A DNA stretch of 43,557 nt from an uncultured Blautia sp. (GTDB lineage Bacteria; Bacillota; Clostridia; Lachnospirales; Lachnospiraceae). The notes beneath the pieces were generated by a model. The model ran no database searches. It was not told the origin of the DNA and saw only the letters and a program-made list of their open reading frames with translations. Positions 15,551-24,081 of the stretch are shown one piece after another (position 1 is the first letter of the stretch; each line of letters opens with the position of its first letter). The translations under genes and the position numbers were made by a program. Location: assembly GCF_934371575.1 (NCBI RefSeq), contig NZ_CAKRNY010000031.1:1-43557 (forward strand), read 5' to 3'.

Positions 15551-17815
15551 ATGATCACAATACCAGTTTATGAACTTCTTCTTTTACCGGAAGTTACATT
15601 TTTCTTTAAAAAAGATATGTTTCCGGAAGATAGAATTACAGAACAGAATATTGGAGAAGAAATTCTCTTTATATTACAGAAAAAAGAGATGAGTCCCGAA
15701 GAGATTTCCATGGAGAATATTTTCCCTGTGGGTGTCATGGGTACTATTGAGGGAATTGATGAAGAGGGCAGTGTTAAAATTACCACAAAGGGAAGAGTGC
15801 GGGTGACTTCTGTAGAATATGCAGATGGAGCTGTACAGGCAGAAGCTGTTGATCTTCCTGATATTCAGGATATTTCCCCGGAGGAAGAAAAAGCGAAATT
15901 TGACAAGATCAAGAAAGAATTAATGGACTTTGCAAAAGGCTTTCAGTGGGGCGTATGGGTGCGCAGCATGATTTACCACTGGAAAAGCTACCCGGAAGCT
16001 GTCAGCGCACTGGCAGGGTATATGAGCCTTTCCTGGGAGGAGAAATACCACATAATTGAAGTGGATTCCAGAAAAGAACGCATGCGTCTGATGGAAGAGG
16101 CTATCTATGAACTGATGGAGATTTTTCGTGTCAGTGAGGAGGCAGAGACAGCACAGAAGAATTCCAATGAGAAGGTTTACCGGGAATCCGCTATTAAAAA
16201 GCAGATAGAATTTCTTCAGCAGCAGCTGGATGAAATGCATCCGGAGAACGTTTCCGATGTCAGACGTTTCCAGAAAAAAATCAAAGAATCCGGCATGAAT
16301 GAGGAGGCGTACAAAGAAGCGGAAAAGGTTCTGAACCGAATGAAACAGGAGGGAAAAGACAGCCACGAATATGGAATGCTGTATGATTATCTGGACTTTG
16401 TTACAAGCCTTTCCTGGAAAACGGAAGAACCTGCCAAGATCGACCTGAATGAAGCTGAAAAAATTTTGGACGAAGATCATTATGGGCTGAAAAAGGTGAA
16501 AGAGAGGATCATTCAGCAGCTTGCGGTTATGGCCCTTAATAAAAGGCAATCCGGCTCGATCCTTTTGTTCGTGGGAGCTCCTGGCACAGGTAAAACCAGT
16601 ATCGGACAGAGTATTGCCAGGGCTCTTCACCGCAAATATGTTCGTATCAGTCTTGGTGGAATCCGGGATGAAGCTGAAATCCGTGGGCACAGAAGAACCT
16701 ACATAGGTGCTATGCCGGGGCGTATCATGGAAGGTATGAAGAGAAGCGGTGCGGCTAATCCGGTTATGGTTCTGGATGAGGTTGACAAGCTTGCCAAGGA
16801 TTATGGTGGTGATCCGGCCAGTGCTCTTCTTGAAGTGCTGGATCCGGAACAGAATGGAAGCTTTACGGACCATTATATGAATGTACCGTATGATCTTTCA
16901 AATGTATTATTTGTGTGTACAGCCAATTCTACAGATACTATTCCGGAGCCGCTTTTCAATCGTATGGAAGTGATTCAGTTTCCGGGGTATACGGCAGTAG
17001 AGAAATTTCAGATTGCCAGACGCCATCTTTTACCCAAGGCAATGAAAAACATGGGAATCAAGGCGCAGAATCTGAAAGTAACAGACGAGGCTATCCGCCG
17101 TATCATTGAGGAATATACTGCTGAGGCTGGTGTGCGCGGATTGAAAAAGCAGATGGATGTGTTGTGCCGTTATGCAGCTGTGAAGCTGGTTAAAGGGGAG
17201 CAAAAAAGCATTACAGTCAGTGAGAAGCGTGTGCCGGAGTTCCTGGGACATGGAATCCACCATGAGAAAATTCTGGAAAACCCGGTTCCTGGCGTGGTGA
17301 CAGGTCTTGCATGGACAAGTGCCGGCGGTGAGATCCTTTTTATAGAGACTTCATTTACAAAAGGGGATGGAAAGGTAATTATTACTGGACAGCTTGGGGA
17401 TGTAATGAAAGAATCCGCACAGATTGCCATTACACTTGTAAAGTCCCTTTATCCGGATTTATCTGACAAATTTAAGAAAAATGATCTTCACATCCATGTA
17501 CCTGCTGGTGCTGTTCCAAAGGACGGACCATCCGCCGGTATTACATTGGTGACTGCACTGGCCTCTTTGGTTACAGACAAACCTGCACCTCCTGAAATTG
17601 CAATGACAGGAGAAGTATCTCTCAGAGGTGGCGTCATGCCTATCGGTGGACTTCCGGAGAAACTGATGGCAGCACAGAGAGCAGGTGTGAAGCATGTATT
17701 TATTCCATATGAGAATGTGGATGATCTTGAGGATGTGGCTGATGAGGTGAAGAAGAAGCTGGAGATCACCCCTGTGAAAACGGTACAGGATGTATTGGCA
17801 CAGGTACTGCAATAA
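15551..17815 (+). CDS. lon: ATP-dependent protease Lon
   Basis: Start is ATG 15551 behind CAGGAGGAAAC, giving 754 residues. Order of parts: substrate-binding N-domain (1-about 200), coiled coil (about 200-270), AAA+ module with Walker A GAPGTGKTS (341-349) and Walker B VMVLDEVDK (about 403-411), and a protease domain with the Ser-Lys dyad S661 (KDGPSAGIT) and K704 (GGLPEKLMAA). The 43-residue S-K spacing equals that of E. coli Lon. It degrades damaged and regulatory proteins in the cytosol. The CIRCE element indicates HrcA-controlled heat induction. The N-domain is somewhat short. Confidence 0.96.
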   Translation: MITIPVYELLLLPEVTFFFKKDMFPEDRITEQNIGEEILFILQKKEMSPEEISMENIFPVGVMGTIEGIDEEGSVKITTKGRVRVTSVEYADGAVQAEAVDLPDIQDISPEEEKAKFDKIKKELMDFAKGFQWGVWVRSMIYHWKSYPEAVSALAGYMSLSWEEKYHIIEVDSRKERMRLMEEAIYELMEIFRVSEEAETAQKNSNEKVYRESAIKKQIEFLQQQLDEMHPENVSDVRRFQKKIKESGMNEEAYKEAEKVLNRMKQEGKDSHEYGMLYDYLDFVTSLSWKTEEPAKIDLNEAEKILDEDHYGLKKVKERIIQQLAVMALNKRQSGSILLFVGAPGTGKTSIGQSIARALHRKYVRISLGGIRDEAEIRGHRRTYIGAMPGRIMEGMKRSGAANPVMVLDEVDKLAKDYGGDPASALLEVLDPEQNGSFTDHYMNVPYDLSNVLFVCTANSTDTIPEPLFNRMEVIQFPGYTAVEKFQIARRHLLPKAMKNMGIKAQNLKVTDEAIRRIIEEYTAEAGVRGLKKQMDVLCRYAAVKLVKGEQKSITVSEKRVPEFLGHGIHHEKILENPVPGVVTGLAWTSAGGEILFIETSFTKGDGKVIITGQLGDVMKESAQIAITLVKSLYPDLSDKFKKNDLHIHVPAGAVPKDGPSAGITLVTALASLVTDKPAPPEIAMTGEVSLRGGVMPIGGLPEKLMAAQRAGVKHVFIPYENVDDLEDVADEVKKKLEITPVKTVQDVLAQVLQ

Positions 17816-17828
17816 TATACAATTAAGA

Positions 17829-17858
17829 TTACAAAAACAGGAAGATGTATGTTATAAT
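17829..17858 (+). promoter_or_regulatory. Promoter of the DUF1002 gene
   Basis: TTACAA (17829-17834) and TATAAT (17853-17858), 18 bases apart, 70 bases before the start codon. Confidence 0.6.
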
Positions 17859-17927
17859 ACAGTTACAAATCATTGTTTTTGCATGTGAATAAGACTATAA
17901 CCTAAAGAAAGTTATGGAGGAAAAGTT

Positions 17928-19562
17928 ATGAAGAAAGGTAAATTAATCGCTACGCTGCTCTGCAGCGCATCAATGGTTATGGGAAGTATTGTTCCCACAG
18001 TTCCGGCTATGGCAGATGCTATGAAGGTTGTTACACTTGGAGCAGATCTTTCAGATGCCCAGAAGAACACTATGCTGAAATATTTCAAGGTTGATTCCAG
18101 CCAGGTACAGATCATCTATGTTACCAATCAGGATGAGAGAGATCACTTAAGCTCATATGTTCCGCTGGAGCAGATCGGTACCAGAACAGTCAGCTGTGCC
18201 TATGTGAAGCCTACTACCTCCGGTGGTATTAAGGTTCGTACCGCGAATCTGAACTGGGTTACATGTAATATGATCGCCAGTTCACTTTCCACTTCAGGTG
18301 TTACTAACTGCGAAGTTGTTGCCGCATGCCCGTTTGAAGTATCCGGTACAGGAGCACTTACAGGTATTCAGATGGCATATGAGACTGCCAGTGGAGAGAA
18401 GCTTGATGAGACAAAGAAAGAGCTTGCGACAGAGGAAATGGTAGTTACCGGTAATCTTGCAGATTCTGTTGGACAGAATGATGCGACTACGGTTATCAAT
18501 CAGGCGAAGATGCAGGTTATTGCTGACAATATTCAGAATGCAGATGAAATTTACAATGTTGTTGTGAATATTTCCAATAATAATAATGTCTCTCTTACTG
18601 ATGATGAGATCGATACTATTGTAAAACTGCTGCAGCAGATTGCAGAACAGAATTATGATTATTCTGAAATGCAGGAGACTCTGGAACGTGTAAATGACAA
18701 CGTAACAGGTCAGGCTGAGGAGAGCAGTGATTCTGATGAAGAGGAAGAAGAGGATCCGGACAGTATTGTTGATAATGTAGATCAGAGTGCACTTGGTGAT
18801 AATGTTATTGAGAGCTCCACTGAAGATCCGGGACTTGCAGAAGAGACCGGATCAACCGATGGCTCTGATGATGGAAATTGGGAAGAGTTCCCGGAAGAAG
18901 ACGGATCTGATAATACAGATAACACAGATACAGATACTTCTTCAGATGGAACAGATGAGAATACAGAAGGGGATACCAGTGAAGTAGGAGATAGCACTGA
19001 CGCTACTGAGATCACAGATGTATCTCAGCTTGAAACAGATTTCCTCAGCGATGATGCGAAAGCGAAATTTGATCAGGCGAAGACCTTCTGTAAGGGAGAA
19101 TACGAAGGTGACGAGGATGCTCTTTATGAAGTAATGGGAGCTGATGCAGCTTCTACAGTAACACTTGATGCAGATACAGCTAACAAGCTTTCAATTAAAG
19201 TTCTTCAGAAATACCTTGGAATCCTTGGAAACGGTGCAGTTTCCTATCAGGAAGATGGAACTGAGAAATACGTTACTCCTGAGCTGAACATGCTGGACAA
19301 AGAACTGAAGAAGCTTTTCGGTATTGATGTAATCGATGATGGTACAGCTTCTGAAGATATTGACGTTCTTGGTACTGTAGTTTCCTCTGAGGATAAAGAA
19401 ACCTTATACAAAGATACCATGAAGTTCTTTGAAAAACTGTATGGAGAAACTACTGATTCTTATGACAGTTCAGAAGATGTGACAATCGATGACAGTGCAG
19501 CAGAAGAAGTTGGCGACGATTCTTATGATGAGACGATCGATGCTGAGGATACAGAAGAATAA
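17928..19562 (+). CDS. Secreted DUF1002 protein with acidic linker
   Basis: This 544-residue protein has a signal peptide (MKKGKLIATLLCSASMVMGS.., cleavage near the MADA segment at about residue 30). A DUF1002 domain follows (about 32-255; 'VTLGADLSDAQKNTMLKYF', 'NLNWVTCNMIASSL'). Then comes a long stretch rich in Asp, Glu, Ser, Thr and Asn (about 263-365), and a C-terminal helical part that ends in another acidic tail. DUF1002 is widespread in Firmicutes with no proven function. There is no sortase motif, so it is probably released. It stands alone between a promoter and a terminator. Confidence 0.85.
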   Translation: MKKGKLIATLLCSASMVMGSIVPTVPAMADAMKVVTLGADLSDAQKNTMLKYFKVDSSQVQIIYVTNQDERDHLSSYVPLEQIGTRTVSCAYVKPTTSGGIKVRTANLNWVTCNMIASSLSTSGVTNCEVVAACPFEVSGTGALTGIQMAYETASGEKLDETKKELATEEMVVTGNLADSVGQNDATTVINQAKMQVIADNIQNADEIYNVVVNISNNNNVSLTDDEIDTIVKLLQQIAEQNYDYSEMQETLERVNDNVTGQAEESSDSDEEEEEDPDSIVDNVDQSALGDNVIESSTEDPGLAEETGSTDGSDDGNWEEFPEEDGSDNTDNTDTDTSSDGTDENTEGDTSEVGDSTDATEITDVSQLETDFLSDDAKAKFDQAKTFCKGEYEGDEDALYEVMGADAASTVTLDADTANKLSIKVLQKYLGILGNGAVSYQEDGTEKYVTPELNMLDKELKKLFGIDVIDDGTASEDIDVLGTVVSSEDKETLYKDTMKFFEKLYGETTDSYDSSEDVTIDDSAAEEVGDDSYDETIDAEDTEE

Positions 19563-19594
19563 TTGCAGCATACTGATGCCTGAATGAAGCTATA

Positions 19595-19644
19595 GGGGAC
19601 AGAGACTGATACATAGTTTATGAAATCAGTTTCTGTCCCCTTTT
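19595..19644 (+). terminator. Terminator after DUF1002 gene
   Basis: GGGGACAGA-ACTGAT pairs with AATCAGT-TCTGTCCCC and is followed by TTTT. Confidence 0.85.
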
Positions 19645-19713
19645 CAGATTAACTGGAATTTTGAAAACTGACCTTGCAAAAAACTTTAAAATTGTCCATT
19701 GAAGACATGTCAG

Positions 19714-19774
19714 ACTGTGAGTAAGATAAAAGACAGTTAAAGACAGAAAGCAAAAAGATTGCAAATAACTGTCT
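19714..19774 (+). promoter_or_regulatory. Leader with alternative hairpins before ECF S gene
   Basis: AGACAGTTA (19731-19739) can pair with TAACTGTCT (19766-19774), with an inner GCAA/TTGC stem. The left arm can instead pair with an upstream ACTGT near 19714. The two folds exclude each other, as in a riboswitch-like leader. I do not recognise a known class. Confidence 0.35.
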
Positions 19775-19803
19775 GATTTAACCCAGGAAAGAGAGAGAAG
19801 CTT

Positions 19804-20415
19804 ATGAACAGACAAAATTCTACAGTTATGAAACTTGCGGAGACTGCACTTCTTGCAGCACTTTGCTACGTATCCTTCACATTTTTACAGATTAAGATCC
19901 CGGTACCGGGAGGTGATGCCACATCTCTTCATATTGGAAATACCTTCTGTGTGCTTGGTGCACTTCTTCTTGGTGGCTGGTATGGCGGTTTTGCCGGCGC
20001 TATTGGAATGACAATTGCAGATCTTATGGATCCTGTATATATCACAGGAGCACCGAAGACATTTGTTTTGAAGCTTTGCATTGGTCTTGTTACAGGCTTT
20101 GTAGCCCACAGACTTGCGAAGATCAATGAAACAAACGATAAGAAATATGTGTTTAAGTGGAGCCTGATCGCTTCAATTGCAGGTCTTGCATTCAATGTGA
20201 TTGCAGATCCTGTTGTTGGTTATTTTTACAAACAGTACGTTCTTGGACAGCCTCAGGAGGTTGCCAGCATTTTAGCGAAGCTGAGTGCAGGTGCTACTTT
20301 TGTAAATGCAATTGTATCGACTATTTTGGTTGTGATCATATATAATGCTGTTCGTCCGGCATTGATCAAGTCTAATTTGATTGATGTACATGTAGCAGCT
20401 GCAAATATGAAATAA
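19804..20415 (+). CDS. ECF transporter substrate-binding (S) component
   Basis: This 203-residue membrane protein has about six hydrophobic helices. It shows the S-component pattern: a first helix ending in an Ala-rich motif (LAETALLAALCYVSF), the substrate loop 'VPGGDATSLHIGN', and 'LLGGWYGGFAGAIGMTIADLM'. It captures a vitamin-like substrate and pairs with the shared EcfA/A'/T energising module, which is not encoded nearby. The exact vitamin is not clear (riboflavin- or pyrimidine/pyridoxine-type S components share this fold). It has its own leader and terminator. Confidence 0.82.
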   Translation: MNRQNSTVMKLAETALLAALCYVSFTFLQIKIPVPGGDATSLHIGNTFCVLGALLLGGWYGGFAGAIGMTIADLMDPVYITGAPKTFVLKLCIGLVTGFVAHRLAKINETNDKKYVFKWSLIASIAGLAFNVIADPVVGYFYKQYVLGQPQEVASILAKLSAGATFVNAIVSTILVVIIYNAVRPALIKSNLIDVHVAAANMK

Positions 20416-20429
20416 GAAATAAGTAAAAG

Positions 20430-20466
20430 ACTCTGGAATGTTTTGAAGGCAATCCGGAGTTTTTTT
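20430..20466 (+). terminator. Terminator after ECF S gene
   Basis: ACTCTGGA pairs with TCCGGAGT (one G-T pair) before a run of T. Confidence 0.82.
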
Positions 20467-20555
20467 CGTTATAAGAAATGAAAGCGGGATTATTTAATGA
20501 AAATTTTGTGACTTTTGGAAGGAACCCATGGAAATGCTGGTAAATTGGGGGATTG

Positions 20556-20566
20556 TGTGCTACAAT
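20556..20566 (+). promoter_or_regulatory. Extended -10 box of the zinc-ribbon/DUF5685/J-protein operon
   Basis: TGTGCTACAAT ends at 20566; no strong -35 box is evident, which fits an extended -10 promoter. It excludes the in-frame TTG at 20553 as a start. Confidence 0.5.
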
Positions 20567-20609
20567 GTTACCTAAATCCCAAAAAGCAAAGGAGAAAGAG
20601 GGCATTTTA

Positions 20610-21023
20610 TTGAAAGAAAAATTTATGAGGTTTATGCAGGGACGTAACGGAGTGGATCAATTTTCCAGATTTACTATGGGAGTGGCGCTGGCAGCTATTG
20701 TACTGACTTTCTTTACCGGTACCAGAAGCGCAGTTGGAACTTTTCTGGATATGTTTGGTATGGCTGCAATTGTTTATACCTATTTCAGAATTTTTTCAAA
20801 AAATATTTCCAAACGCTGGCAGGAGAATCAGAAGTATCTGCAGCTTAGGGAAAAATTCAGGGCGCGCTTCCAGAAAGAGAAGCGGATGATGAGTCAGCGT
20901 AAAGATTATCATATTTACAGCTGTCCTGGCTGTGGTCAGAAAATCAGAATTCCAAGAGGCGGATTTAAGAAGGTTGAAATCGAATGTCCGAAGTGTCATA
21001 CGAAATTTATAAAGAGGCGCTGA
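20610..21023 (+). CDS. Membrane protein with C-terminal zinc ribbon
   Basis: The protein has 137 residues if read from TTG 20610, seven bases after GAGGG; ATG 20625 is an alternative that would remove five residues. A hydrophobic region with two helices (about residues 22-62) is followed by a basic helical segment and a zinc ribbon formed by CPGCG and CPKCH (18 residues between the knuckles) at the C-terminus. The ribbon is of the zinc-ribbon/FYDLN type that can bind nucleic acid or protein. It is the first gene of a three-gene operon; its stop and the next ATG are one base apart. Confidence 0.7.
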   Translation: MKEKFMRFMQGRNGVDQFSRFTMGVALAAIVLTFFTGTRSAVGTFLDMFGMAAIVYTYFRIFSKNISKRWQENQKYLQLREKFRARFQKEKRMMSQRKDYHIYSCPGCGQKIRIPRGGFKKVEIECPKCHTKFIKRR

Positions 21024-21024
21024 T

Positions 21025-21879
21025 ATGTTTGGATATATTGTAATGAATAAGCCGGAGATCAAAATGAAAGATTTTGACATGTACAGATCCTTTTACTGTG
21101 GACTTTGCAGAGAACTGCGTGAAAGGTATGGTATCTCTGGTCAGATTACACTGAGCTATGATATGACTTTTGTGATCATGCTCCTTTCAGGCCTTTATGA
21201 GCCGAAAACCTGTAAAGGTACTACAAGATGCGTCCTTCACCCTGTGAGAAAACAGAGGGTGCGAAAAAATGTAATGACAGAGTATTGTGCAGATATGAAC
21301 ATACTTCTCACGTATTATAAATGTCTGGACGATTGGAATGATGACAGGAAATATGTGAAGCTGGGCTATGCGAAGCTTCTTGAGGGGAAAAATAACCGTC
21401 TGTTAAAGCTTTATTCCAATAAGGCAAAGCGAATTGTGGAGCTTCTGGATGAGCTTTCAGCCCTGGAAAAAGAGGGAGAGACAGATGTTGACAGAATGTC
21501 CGGTATTTTCGGACATATTATGGAAGAAATCTTTGCCTATAGGCAGGATGAGTGGGAAAAAAGCCTTCGAAGAATGGGCTTTTATCTTGGAAAATTCATC
21601 TATCTTCTGGATGCATATGATGATGTGGAAGAGGATGTGAAAAATAAAGATTACAATCCTTTCGCCAAAAAATATACAATGGAAGGGTTTGAAGGGGAAG
21701 TACGTCAGATTCTGATGATGATGATGGCGGAAACCTGCAGAGAATTCGAGAAGCTTCCTATTATTAAATATGGGGATATTCTTCGGAACATTTTATATTC
21801 CGGTGTGTGGTGCCGCTTTGAGGAAGTGAGCAGGAAACGCAGGGAAGAACGGGAGAAAGAACATGTTGGATCCATATAG
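21025..21879 (+). CDS. DUF5685 family protein
   Basis: This 284-residue, mostly helical protein has the DUF5685 start ([26 protein letters not shown]) with a C25-x2-C28 pair and further Cys in the 60-75 region. Near residues 196-208 it has [17 protein letters not shown], which resembles the second Asp-rich motif of all-alpha isoprenoid synthases (DxxxD); that link is my inference, and no enzyme activity is known to me. It is encoded between the zinc-ribbon gene and the J-protein gene, overlapping the latter by 17 bases. Confidence 0.78.
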   Translation: MFGYIVMNKPEIKMKDFDMYRSFYCGLCRELRERYGISGQITLSYDMTFVIMLLSGLYEPKTCKGTTRCVLHPVRKQRVRKNVMTEYCADMNILLTYYKCLDDWNDDRKYVKLGYAKLLEGKNNRLLKLYSNKAKRIVELLDELSALEKEGETDVDRMSGIFGHIMEEIFAYRQDEWEKSLRRMGFYLGKFIYLLDAYDDVEEDVKNKDYNPFAKKYTMEGFEGEVRQILMMMMAETCREFEKLPIIKYGDILRNILYSGVWCRFEEVSRKRREEREKEHVGSI

Positions 21880-22525
21880 CGTACTGGGAGTTTCCAGAAA
21901 TGCAACAGATGAAGAAATAAAAAAGGCATACAGAAAAATGAGCCGGAAATATCATCCGGATACCAATATCAATAATCCGAATAAGGATCAGGCGGAAGAG
22001 AAGTTTAAGGAAGTTCAGCAGGCATACGAACAGATTATGAAAGAACGTGAGTATGGAAATTCCGGAGGATCTTCAGGTGGATATGGTGGCTTTGGAGGAT
22101 ACGGCGGATATGGTGGCTTTGGCGGGCAGCAGCGTCAAAGTACTTATGAGGATGAAGAGAGCGTTCGCAGACGCGCTGCTGCGAATTTTGTTCAGAGCGG
22201 ACATTATCAGGAAGCAATGAATGTACTGAATTCCCTTTCCCAGAAGAATGGAGAGTGGTACTATATTTCTTCTATGGCAAATATGGGAATGGGGAATAAT
22301 GTGAAAGCCCTTGAACATATTCGCCAGGCTGTACGGATAGAACCGAATAATCAGCAATACCGCATGCTTCTGAATCGTATGGAAGGCGGCGGAAGCTGGT
22401 ATGAAACCCAGCAGGGACCATTTGGAGGAATGCCGGTAGCAGGAGATGATATGTGTCTCAAACTTTGTCTGGCAAATGCACTATGCGGCATGTGCTGCCC
22501 TGGAAGCGGTGTTCTGTGCTGTTAG
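21863..22525 (+). CDS. J-domain protein with Gly-rich, TPR-like and Cys-rich parts
   Basis: The 220-residue protein starts with a J domain (residues 1-62) carrying the HPD motif (KYHPDTN), so it should stimulate an Hsp70 ATPase. A Gly/Tyr/Phe-rich stretch (about 68-91) follows, then paired helices of TPR type (about 105-170; '[18 protein letters not shown]', '[15 protein letters not shown]') and a Cys-rich tail with seven Cys in the last 25 residues. It lacks the DnaJ zinc-finger and client domains. Its client may be the cotranslated DUF5685 protein (inference from the 17-base overlap). Confidence 0.85.
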   Translation: MLDPYSVLGVSRNATDEEIKKAYRKMSRKYHPDTNINNPNKDQAEEKFKEVQQAYEQIMKEREYGNSGGSSGGYGGFGGYGGYGGFGGQQRQSTYEDEESVRRRAAANFVQSGHYQEAMNVLNSLSQKNGEWYYISSMANMGMGNNVKALEHIRQAVRIEPNNQQYRMLLNRMEGGGSWYETQQGPFGGMPVAGDDMCLKLCLANALCGMCCPGSGVLCC

Positions 22526-22548
22526 CGAAACAAACCATAACACTTATA

Positions 22549-22588
22549 ATACTGTACTTTGGGAAATCCATTGTACAGTATTTTTTTT
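22549..22588 (+). terminator. Terminator of the J-protein operon
   Basis: ATACTGTAC/GTACAGTAT perfect 9-base stem, then eight T. Confidence 0.9.
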
Positions 22589-22615
22589 GAAAAGAAGATT
22601 TTATGCAAAAATGAA

Positions 22616-22644
22616 TTGACAAGAAAACTCGCACGTATTAAACT
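22616..22644 (+). promoter_or_regulatory. Promoter of ddh
   Basis: TTGACA (22616-22621) and TAAACT (22639-22644), 17 bases apart. Confidence 0.5.
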
Positions 22645-22667
22645 GTTAAAGCGTGAAATAGATATAG

Positions 22668-22724
22668 ATACCGTAGTCTGGTCTGCTTTTTAGGTGATGC
22701 AGAGCATCTGGCGAGCGGTGGTAT
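22668..22724 (+). other. Structured leader of ddh
   Basis: ATACC (22668-22672) can pair with GGTAT (22720-22724) and encloses a GATGC-AGA-GCATC hairpin (22696-22708). It ends 10 bases before the AGGAGG site. It is not a lysine riboswitch by its conserved strings; function unknown. Confidence 0.35.
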
Positions 22725-22744
22725 AGTATAGGAGGAATCAGATA

Positions 22745-23731
22745 ATGAGTATTCGTATTGGTATTCTGGGATATGGAAACCTGGGACGTGGCGTAGAATG
22801 TGCAATCAAACACAATCCTGATATGGAACTGGTAGGAGTATTTACCCGTCGTGCTCCTGAGACTGTCAAGATCCTGACTGAAACAGCCGGGGTATATTCT
22901 GTAGATGACGCTGAGAAGATGAAAGATCAGATTGACGTTATGATCCTTTGCGGTGGAAGTGCTACTGATCTGCCGGAACAGACACCGAAATATGCACAGT
23001 GGTTTAATGTGGTGGACAGCTTTGACACTCATAAACGAATTCCGGAACACTTTGCAAATGTTGATAAAGCAGCTTCTGAGAATGGAAATGTTGGAATTAT
23101 TTCTGTGGGCTGGGATCCGGGAATGTTCTCTCTGAACCGTATGTATGCAAATGCAATCCTGACCAATGGCAGGGATTATACATTTTGGGGAAAAGGTGTA
23201 AGCCAGGGACATTCTGATGCCATTCGCCGTATTGATGGTGTGAAAGATGGAAAGCAGTATACAATTCCCATCGAGGCTGCACTGGAAGCTGTAAGAAGCG
23301 GTAAAAATCCGGAGCTTACTACAAGAGAGAAGCATAAAAGAGAGTGCTTTGTGGTAGCTGAGGAAGGTGCTGATCTTGCGAGAATTGAGAATGAGATCAA
23401 GACAATGCCAAATTATTTCGATGAGTATGATACTACAGTACATTTTATTTCCGAAGAAGAACTGAAACGTGATCACAGCGGAATCCCTCATGGCGGATTT
23501 GTAATCCGTACCGGAAAGACTGGTTGGAATGATGAGAACAGTCATGTGATCGAGTACAGCCTGAAACTGGATTCTAACCCGGAATTTACTTCCTCTGTAA
23601 TTGTTGCTTATGCGAGAGCTGCATACCGTATGAAACAGGAAGGCCAGAAAGGCTGTAAAACTGTATTTGATGTGGCACCGGCATATTTAAGTGCTGAAAG
23701 CGGAGAAGAATTAAGAAAGCATTTACTGTAA
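22745..23731 (+). CDS. ddh: meso-Diaminopimelate D-dehydrogenase
   Basis: This 328-residue NADPH enzyme makes meso-diaminopimelate from tetrahydrodipicolinate in one step, for lysine and peptidoglycan synthesis (EC 1.4.1.16). The N-terminal Rossmann motif IGILGYGNLGRGVE (about residues 5-18) is followed by 'FTRRAPETV' (NADP specificity region), 'DSFDTHKRIP', 'ISVGWDPGMFSLNR' and 'FWGKGVSQGHSDAIRRI', all family blocks lining the substrate site. Length is normal (320-330). AGGAGGAA precedes ATG 22745. Its presence implies diaminopimelate-type wall, in keeping with the neighbouring wall enzymes. Confidence 0.95.
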   Translation: MSIRIGILGYGNLGRGVECAIKHNPDMELVGVFTRRAPETVKILTETAGVYSVDDAEKMKDQIDVMILCGGSATDLPEQTPKYAQWFNVVDSFDTHKRIPEHFANVDKAASENGNVGIISVGWDPGMFSLNRMYANAILTNGRDYTFWGKGVSQGHSDAIRRIDGVKDGKQYTIPIEAALEAVRSGKNPELTTREKHKRECFVVAEEGADLARIENEIKTMPNYFDEYDTTVHFISEEELKRDHSGIPHGGFVIRTGKTGWNDENSHVIEYSLKLDSNPEFTSSVIVAYARAAYRMKQEGQKGCKTVFDVAPAYLSAESGEELRKHLL

Positions 23732-23765
23732 TTTTTAAATAAATATTACGAAATAATATGAAAGA

Positions 23766-23824
23766 AGACAGCTTCTGTGACTAGAGCCTTTTTAGACACG
23801 CTCTAGTGCGGAAGCTGTCTTTTT
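23766..23824 (+). terminator. Terminator of ddh
   Basis: AGACAGCTTC and ACTAGAGC pair with GCTCTAGT and GAAGCTGTCT, then a T run: two stacked stems. Confidence 0.88.
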
Positions 23825-23975
23825 GTGAAATAGGGGAATGTTCTTGCCACATAAAAAACTTCGTGAGAATGCGGCCAGATGCATGAGAAATTTCGGCTGC
23901 CGGTTTATTATCCGCCTGTATATATAAAAATTATACGAAAATGTTGTGCAAATCTTACAGAGTTATACTTTCATG
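23825..23975 (+). other. Gap without recognised element
   Basis: Between the ddh terminator and the promoter at 23976 I see no frame, hairpin or repeat worth listing. Confidence 0.6.
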
Positions 23976-24004
23976 TTGACGATAGGCTTAAACTGTAATA
24001 TAAT
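23976..24004 (+). promoter_or_regulatory. Promoter of wall-binding protein gene
   Basis: TTGACG (23976-23981) and TATAAT (23999-24004), 17-base spacing: a strong sigma-A type promoter. Confidence 0.82.
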
Positions 24005-24081
24005 GAGCTACATAAAGATGTAACAACTTTGTAAAAACTTGTGATAAAAATATCAAAAACATTTTAAAAAGGAAGGTAAGT

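Noticed and set aside
15920..16873. 317-codon minus-strand frame opposite lon
   Set aside because: Antisense to the Lon AAA+ region; no ribosome site or family motifs.
22077..22132. Tandem GGY/GGF codon repeats as a DNA repeat array
   Set aside because: They are the Gly-rich linker that normally follows a J domain; low-complexity coding sequence.
22651..22744. Lysine riboswitch before ddh
   Set aside because: The leader is only about 90 bases long and lacks the conserved lysine-riboswitch strings.
22646..23545. 299-codon minus-strand frame opposite ddh
   Set aside because: Antisense to ddh, which has complete family motifs; no start signal.
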